From: a gamma proteobacterium symbiont of Ctena orbiculata
Lineage (GTDB): Bacteria; Pseudomonadota; Gammaproteobacteria; Chromatiales; Chromatiaceae
DNA length: 64,000 nt
Direction of reading: 5' to 3'
Assembly (NCBI GenBank): GCA_003058495.1
Contig: QBVC01000012.1
Location: 1-64,000 of the forward strand
Positions 59,689-64,000 of this stretch are shown one piece after another. Position numbers and translations under genes: made by a program. A model generated the notes under the pieces. That model made no database searches, was not told the DNA's origin, and worked only from the letters and a program-made list of their open reading frames with translations. Each line of letters starts with the position of its first letter. Positions within the stretch are counted from its first letter, which is position 1.

Positions 59689-60335
59689 TGAGAAAAGGCA
59701 TTGTTATCTTGTTGTTACTGGCCCTCATCTCCCAAGGCCGGGCCCTTGCCGTTGAGCGTATTGTGGTGGAGGCGCTGTTCACCGACAAGGCGATGGTCTC
59801 CATCGACGGCGTGAGGAGACTGCTGAAGCTCAATCAACCCTCTCCCGAGGGTGTGCTGCTCATCTCCGCGAGCAGCAGCGAGGCGGTACTCGAGGTGGAC
59901 GGTGAACGCATGAGCTATCCCCTGGGCGGGCATATCACCACCCGCTTTTCCAAGCCTGAAGCGATCACCGCCAAGGTCTGGCGAAATCAGGCCGGGGCCT
60001 ATACCACCGTGGGAACCATCAATGGACGCACGGTCAATTTTCTCGTCGATACCGGCGCCACCGCCGTGGCCATGCATGCCAACCAGGCAAAGCGCCTTGG
60101 CATATCCTACCGCCTGGAGGGCGCGCCGATCTATGTCAACACCGCCAGCGGCACCGCGGCGGCCTATGACGTGGTCCTCGACAGGGTTCAGGTCGGGGAA
60201 ATCACACTCAACAATGTCAGGGGGTTCGTCATCGACAGCAACGGCCCCGCCCGCGTATTGCTGGGTATGAGTTTTCTCAACCGGGTCAAGATGGAGGATC
60301 AGGGTTCGGTGCTGATCATGGAGAAGAAGTTCTGA
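59688..60335 (+). CDS. Retropepsin-like (clan AA) aspartic protease, exported
   Basis: A 215-residue protein with an N-terminal signal or anchor (KGIVILLLLALISQGRALA) and a C-terminal clan AA domain with the catalytic FLVDTGATAVAMHANQAKRL and the later RVLLGMSFLNRVKME. One Asp-Thr-Gly per chain implies a homodimer. A preceding 90-residue beta domain is of unknown role. It is typical of a bacterial family with TIGR02281-like domains. The start at 59688 overlaps the pgpA stop; an upstream GTG at 59679 is possible. Confidence 0.88.
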   Translation: MRKGIVILLLLALISQGRALAVERIVVEALFTDKAMVSIDGVRRLLKLNQPSPEGVLLISASSSEAVLEVDGERMSYPLGGHITTRFSKPEAITAKVWRNQAGAYTTVGTINGRTVNFLVDTGATAVAMHANQAKRLGISYRLEGAPIYVNTASGTAAAYDVVLDRVQVGEITLNNVRGFVIDSNGPARVLLGMSFLNRVKMEDQGSVLIMEKKF

Positions 60336-60417
60336 ACTGGTGACTCGACTCCACGATTAATCAGTAAACGAGGCTGATGGTTAGATCTATTGGTCATGAG
60401 GGTTGTGGTCAGGACAT

Positions 60418-60440
60418 GGTGCGGCAAGCCGCACCCTACG
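60418..60440. repeat. REP-like palindrome, type A single copy
   Basis: GGTGCGGCAAGCCGCACCCT followed by ACG, identical to the left arm of the pair at 30716-30735. Confidence 0.8.
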
Positions 60441-60491
60441 CGGGTGATTGGTCTTGGTGCTGTCACTTGGGGGAGTTGTTTTGTTAACCGC

Positions 60492-60518
60492 GATTGGTGG
60501 GGCAGGGCCCCACCAATC
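60492..60518. repeat. REP-like palindrome, type B; possible terminator
   Basis: GATTGGTGGGGC (60492-60503) pairs perfectly with GCCCCACCAATC (60507-60518). It shares its core with the arms at 10231-10290. It lies between the convergent protease and folE2 genes. Confidence 0.75.
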
Positions 60519-60523
60519 ATCCA

Positions 60524-61348
60524 CTACACGGGGTCTTTCGTCTTGTCGCGCTCGATCAGGGCGTAGGCGGAATGGTTGTGAATCGATTCGAAGTTCTCGG
60601 ACTCCACGATGTAGGCGCTGATCCGCGCTTCCCGGTTCAATTGCACCGCGATGTCCCGCACCATGTCCTCGACGAACTTGGGATTGTCGTAGGCGTGTTC
60701 GGTGACGAATTTCTCGTCCGGTCTCTTCAGCAGGCCGAACAGTTCGCAGGAGGCCTGCTCCTCGACCAGATCGATGATCTCCTCGATCCAGATGAAATCC
60801 CGGGTCCTAGCCTGAACGGTGACGTGGGAGCGCTGGTTATGGGCGCCGCGGTCTGAGATCTTTTTCGAGCAGGGGCAGAGGCTGGTCACCGGAACCACCA
60901 CTTTGATATCGATGACCGGTTTGCCTCCGTGGATCTCGCCAATCAGGGTGACATCGTAATCGAGCAGGCTCTTAACCCCCGATACCGGTGCCGTCTTGTT
61001 GATGAAAAAGGGGAAATTCATCTCAATATGGCCGGATTCCGCCTCCAGCCGTTCCGTCATCTCGGCCAGCATATCCTTGAACGATTCAACCGTAACCTCG
61101 GTCTCATGGCTGTTCAGGATCTCCACGAACCTGGACATGTGAGTGCCCTTGAAATTGTGCGGCAGGTTGACGTACATATTGAAGTTGGCAATCGTATGCT
61201 GTTCGCCCTCACTGCGGTCCCTGATCCTCATGGGATGGCGAATGTCTTTGATCCCCACCTTGTTGATGGCGATCTGGCGCATATCGGCGCTGTTCTGCAC
61301 ATCAGCAATCTGTGAGCCGCTAAGCGGTGTCTTGTCGAGCATGTTCAT
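60524..61348 (-). CDS. folE2: GTP cyclohydrolase FolE2 (type IB)
   Basis: First step of folate synthesis from GTP, using the metal-flexible type IB enzyme rather than FolE. It has 274 residues with IGIKDIRHP-type [33 protein letters not shown] (catalytic cysteine and metal site) and [20 protein letters not shown]. The start is ATG at 61348 with AGGA upstream; an ATG at 61342 is possible. In several bacteria folE2 is induced by zinc shortage through Zur; no Zur box is obvious. Confidence 0.95.
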   Translation of the reverse strand: MNMLDKTPLSGSQIADVQNSADMRQIAINKVGIKDIRHPMRIRDRSEGEQHTIANFNMYVNLPHNFKGTHMSRFVEILNSHETEVTVESFKDMLAEMTERLEAESGHIEMNFPFFINKTAPVSGVKSLLDYDVTLIGEIHGGKPVIDIKVVVPVTSLCPCSKKISDRGAHNQRSHVTVQARTRDFIWIEEIIDLVEEQASCELFGLLKRPDEKFVTEHAYDNPKFVEDMVRDIAVQLNREARISAYIVESENFESIHNHSAYALIERDKTKDPV

Positions 61349-61650
61349 CTTTCCTGCCCACCCCGCTGGGTATGGGCGCGTAATGATCTATCGGTCCAAG
61401 GGTATCGCCAGCGCAGATCGGGGACAACTGATAGAACTTCAGGTATTTACAGCTGAATCATCGGATTCCTGGCCGGCCTGTGATCGTACCCCTGAAATCA
61501 ACCGGGTCGAACAATCAATTATCTCCAAAACAGCCTGTCGGAGTCAATTAAAGGTGGCCGGAATGGCTGCCTTAGTTTTTTTGATAGTTGAATAAAAACA
61601 ATTGGTTACTATCGAGCAGGATGGTCCCCGGAGGTGCGAGCCGAAGCCGG
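61349..61650. other. folE2 leader and ispA-folE2 gap
   Basis: About 300 bases without a gene. On the minus strand it contains the folE2 promoter at 61518-61547 and a leader of roughly 160 bases. I see no other signal. Confidence 0.45.
61518..61547 (-). promoter_or_regulatory. Probable folE2 promoter
   Basis: On the minus strand TTGACT (61547-61542) and GATAAT (61523-61518) are 18 bases apart, with 5 of 6 matches each. The start would be about 160 bases before folE2. Confidence 0.5.
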
Positions 61651-62553
61651 TCAGTGATTTCTGTCGGTTATGTAGCGGGCAATCCAGCGCAGGGGATCGG
61701 CCTCGTCACTGAAGCTGTCCAGGCTCTGGATGGCCTCATCGACGAGAAGGGACGCCTTCTCCTTCGCCCCGGCCAGGCCGAGCAGGGAGGGGTAGGTCGG
61801 CTTTTCCTGGGCCAGATCCTTGCCCTTGGTCTTGCCCAGGGTCTCCGTGTCGCCTTCGATATCGAGGATATCGTCCTGAATCTGGAACGCCAGTCCAATG
61901 CATTTGGCATAGTGATCGAGGCGATGGGTCAGCCCCTTGTCGGCATCTGGATCGAGCAGCGCGCCCAGGCGCACCGCGGCGCGGATCAACGCGCCGGTCT
62001 TGTGAATGTGCAGGTTCTCCAGCTCGGCCAGGTTGAGCTCCCTGCCCACCGCCAGCAGGTCGAGCGCCTGTCCACCCGCCATGCCGCGGGAGCCGCTGGC
62101 CCGGGCCAGGGCCTCGACCATGGTGAGCCGGATCTCGGCGTCGGCCTGCATGCACGGGTCGCAGCAGAGGGATTTGAAGGCCAGCGACTGCAGCGCGTCG
62201 CCCACCAGGATCGCCGTCGCTTCATCGTAGGCGCGATGACAGGTGGGTTGGTTTCGCCTCAGATCGTCATCGTCCATCGCCGGCAGATCGTCATGCACCA
62301 GGGAGTAGGCATGGATCAGTTCAACGGCGCTGGCGGGGGCATCGAGCCTTTCCCAAGCGATATCAAGGGCCTGGCCGGAGCCGTACACAAGCATCGGCCG
62401 AATGCGCTTGCCGCCGTTTAGGGTGGCGTAACGCATCGCCCCGTGCAGCCTTGTGGGGCGGGTTGTGGGGGGAGGGAGGAGCCGGTCAAGCGCCTGTTCG
62501 ACACGCGCCTGGCACTCGAGGGTGAACGCCTTCAGGGCATCATTCATTGTCAT
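61651..62553 (-). CDS. ispA: Farnesyl diphosphate synthase
   Basis: Builds C15 farnesyl diphosphate for undecaprenyl and quinone chains. Its 300 residues contain NGGKRIRPMLVYGSGQAL, the first aspartate-rich motif DDLPAMDDDDLRR and the second DDILDIEGD. The start at 62553 overlaps xseB by 14 bases; an ATG at 62547 is the alternative. The common partner dxs does not follow here. Confidence 0.95.
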   Translation of the reverse strand: MTMNDALKAFTLECQARVEQALDRLLPPPTTRPTRLHGAMRYATLNGGKRIRPMLVYGSGQALDIAWERLDAPASAVELIHAYSLVHDDLPAMDDDDLRRNQPTCHRAYDEATAILVGDALQSLAFKSLCCDPCMQADAEIRLTMVEALARASGSRGMAGGQALDLLAVGRELNLAELENLHIHKTGALIRAAVRLGALLDPDADKGLTHRLDHYAKCIGLAFQIQDDILDIEGDTETLGKTKGKDLAQEKPTYPSLLGLAGAKEKASLLVDEAIQSLDSFSDEADPLRWIARYITDRNH

Positions 62554-62779
62554 CGGAGAAGGGTATCAGCTCGGATGCCTGGGTGTCGCCGTTGAGCATG
62601 CGTACCTTCTGTTCCGCGTCTTGCAGCGAGGTTTGGCAGATCCGGGTCAGGGCCACACCACGCTCGAATGATTTCAACGACTCCTCGAGGGAGAGGTCGC
62701 CCTGTTCCAACGACTCAACGAGGGCCTCCAGCTCCTTCATCGCCTCTTCAAAGGGGGGTGTCTTCTGTTTTCTCGGCAC
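62540..62779 (-). CDS. xseB: Exodeoxyribonuclease VII small subunit
   Basis: Accessory subunit of exonuclease VII. Its 79 residues are highly helical with PPFEEAMKELEALVESLEQG, LSLEESLKSFERGVALTRIC and a final acidic tail, matching the family. Translationally coupled to ispA. It is divergent from parE. Confidence 0.95.
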   Translation of the reverse strand: MPRKQKTPPFEEAMKELEALVESLEQGDLSLEESLKSFERGVALTRICQTSLQDAEQKVRMLNGDTQASELIPFSDDNE

Positions 62780-62978
62780 TTTTTCAGTCGCTTTTTCGTG
62801 GCTTGCGGAATCTGTTGAGTAAACTAACCTACCCCCGATGCGCCGGTCAATGACGGCGGCGAATCCGGTTGGCTGCAGAGGCTGTGGCGGGGGTGTGACG
62901 GGAGACTCGCCAGCTCTCTCCCAGGTGTGTAAACTCCCCGCCGTTGAAAACCCAAATGCATAGGATCGACAGAGTAAG

Positions 62979-64000
62979 ATGAGTGGCAGTTACGACGCTT
63001 CTGATATCGAAGTCCTCAGCGGACTGGAACCGGTGCGCAAGCGACCCGGGATGTACACCGATACGTCCCGGCCCAATCATCTCGCCCAGGAGGTCATTGA
63101 CAACAGCGTGGATGAAGCCGTTGCCGGCTATGCCAAGTCGATCGAGGTTACCCTGCATATCGATGGCTCGCTGGAGGTGGTGGACGATGGTCGCGGCATG
63201 CCCGTGGACATCCATCCCCAGCAGGGCGTGCCGGGGGTCGAGGTGATCCTCACCAAGCTCCATGCCGGGGGCAAGTTTTCCAACAAAAGCTATCGCTTCT
63301 CCGGCGGTCTGCACGGGGTGGGTGTCTCCGTGGTGAATGCCCTCTCCAAGCATCTGGAGGTGTGGGTGCGGCGGGATGGCAAGGAGTTCAATATGGCCTT
63401 CGCCAATGGTCATAAGGTCTCCGATCTCGAGGTCGTGGGTAAGGTGGGGCGCAACAATACCGGCACCCGGCTGCGCTTCTGGCCCGATGCGAACTATTTC
63501 GACTCGGCGCGCTTCTCCACCCGCCAGCTGCGCCATGTCCTCAGGGCCAAGGCGGTGCTCTGTCCGGGGCTGAAGGTCTCTTTCCACGATGAGAAGAGTG
63601 GTGAAAAGGAGGCCTGGGTCTACGAGGACGGCTTGAGAGACTATCTGCTGGATGCCTTGCAGGGGCTCGAGAAGATACCTCAAGAGGCGTTTGTCGGCGA
63701 GATGTCGGGGAATGCCGAAAGTGCTGCCTGGGCCGTGGTCTGGCTGCCCGAGGGCGGAGAGCCGGTGACCGAGAGCTATGTCAACCTGATTCCCACCTCC
63801 CAGGGCGGAACCCACGTGAATGGACTGCGCACCGGTCTCACGGACGCGGTCAGGGAGTTCTGCGAATTCCGCAATCTACTTCCCCGAGGCGTCAAGCTGA
63901 CGCCGGAAGATGTCTGGAACCGCGTCTGCTTCGTGCTCTCCGTCAAACTCCAGGATCCTCAATTCTCCGGCCAAACCAAAGAGCGTCTCTCTTCAAGGGA
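62979..64000 (+). CDS. parE: DNA topoisomerase IV subunit B, 5' part
   Basis: ATPase subunit of topoisomerase IV, which separates daughter chromosomes. The frame is open from the ATG at 62979 to the window's right edge (about 340 codons of roughly 630). VRKRPGMYTDTSRPNHLAQE, the Bergerat ATP-binding VIDNSVDEAVAG and DDGRGMPVDIHPQQGV, and the GGLHGVGVSVVNALSK lid are present. NHLAQEVIDNSVDEA fits ParE rather than GyrB. Divergent from xseB. Confidence 0.95.
   Translation, partial: MSGSYDASDIEVLSGLEPVRKRPGMYTDTSRPNHLAQEVIDNSVDEAVAGYAKSIEVTLHIDGSLEVVDDGRGMPVDIHPQQGVPGVEVILTKLHAGGKFSNKSYRFSGGLHGVGVSVVNALSKHLEVWVRRDGKEFNMAFANGHKVSDLEVVGKVGRNNTGTRLRFWPDANYFDSARFSTRQLRHVLRAKAVLCPGLKVSFHDEKSGEKEAWVYEDGLRDYLLDALQGLEKIPQEAFVGEMSGNAESAAWAVVWLPEGGEPVTESYVNLIPTSQGGTHVNGLRTGLTDAVREFCEFRNLLPRGVKLTPEDVWNRVCFVLSVKLQDPQFSGQTKERLSSR

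Overview
The window looks like a chromosomal segment of a GC-rich gammaproteobacterium. The gene neighbourhoods (smpB/ssrA, ratA-rnfH, bamE/fur/recN/nadK, hrcA-grpE-dnaK-dnaJ, lapAB-pyrF, pcnB-folK-panBCD, nrdR-rib-nusB-thiL-pgpA, xseB-ispA, parE) fit Chromatiales-like or sulfur-oxidising gammaproteobacteria. That placement is an inference from gene content and order, and I cannot name a species. Almost everything from 10.3 kb rightwards is core metabolism and housekeeping.

The accessory part is 1-9.7 kb, all on the minus strand. A type I restriction-modification locus is split by extra genes. hsdM is followed by a promoter plus a short structured RNA ending in a terminator-like hairpin. Then come an Abi_2/AbiF-type HEPN gene, a PD-(D/E)XK nuclease with a DUF5655 tail, hsdS and hsdR. 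Next is a DEAD/DEAH helicase cut off after its Walker A motif by an IS256-family element that runs out of the window. The island lies directly beyond the 3' end of ssrA (tmRNA), a classic integration site. The promoter-RNA-terminator-toxin layout ahead of abi resembles type III toxin-antitoxin loci and is the most interesting signal here.

From 10.3 to 26.9 kb lie smpB, an NSS transporter, ratA-rnfH, bamE, fur, recN, nadK, then the heat-shock operon with a CIRCE operator (hrcA, grpE, dnaK, dnaJ), dapB, a lipoprotein, an isolated FliK-like gene, lapAB and pyrF. From 27 to 33 kb are galU, tRNA-Glu(CTC), pcnB, folK, a deoxynucleoside kinase and panBCD (pantothenate route). From 33 to 43.4 kb is a glycogen cluster (glgA, pgi, glgB, glgC, a GH57 amylase, malQ) on alternating strands. 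It covers glucose-phosphate entry, ADP-glucose formation, chain elongation, branching and alpha-glucan remodelling.

From 43.6 to 52 kb are a tiny membrane protein, purL, an unrecognised gene, an isolated XrtA/PEP-CTERM-type chain-length determinant and glyA. From 52 to 60.3 kb a riboflavin/thiamine/lipid series (nrdR, ribD, ribE, ribBX, ribH, nusB, thiL, pgpA, a retropepsin-like protease) is interrupted by a MITE-like repeat and by a convergent Spondin_N secreted-protein gene. The right end holds folE2, ispA, xseB and the start of parE. Palindromic REP-like repeats of two related types sit in several intergenic gaps.
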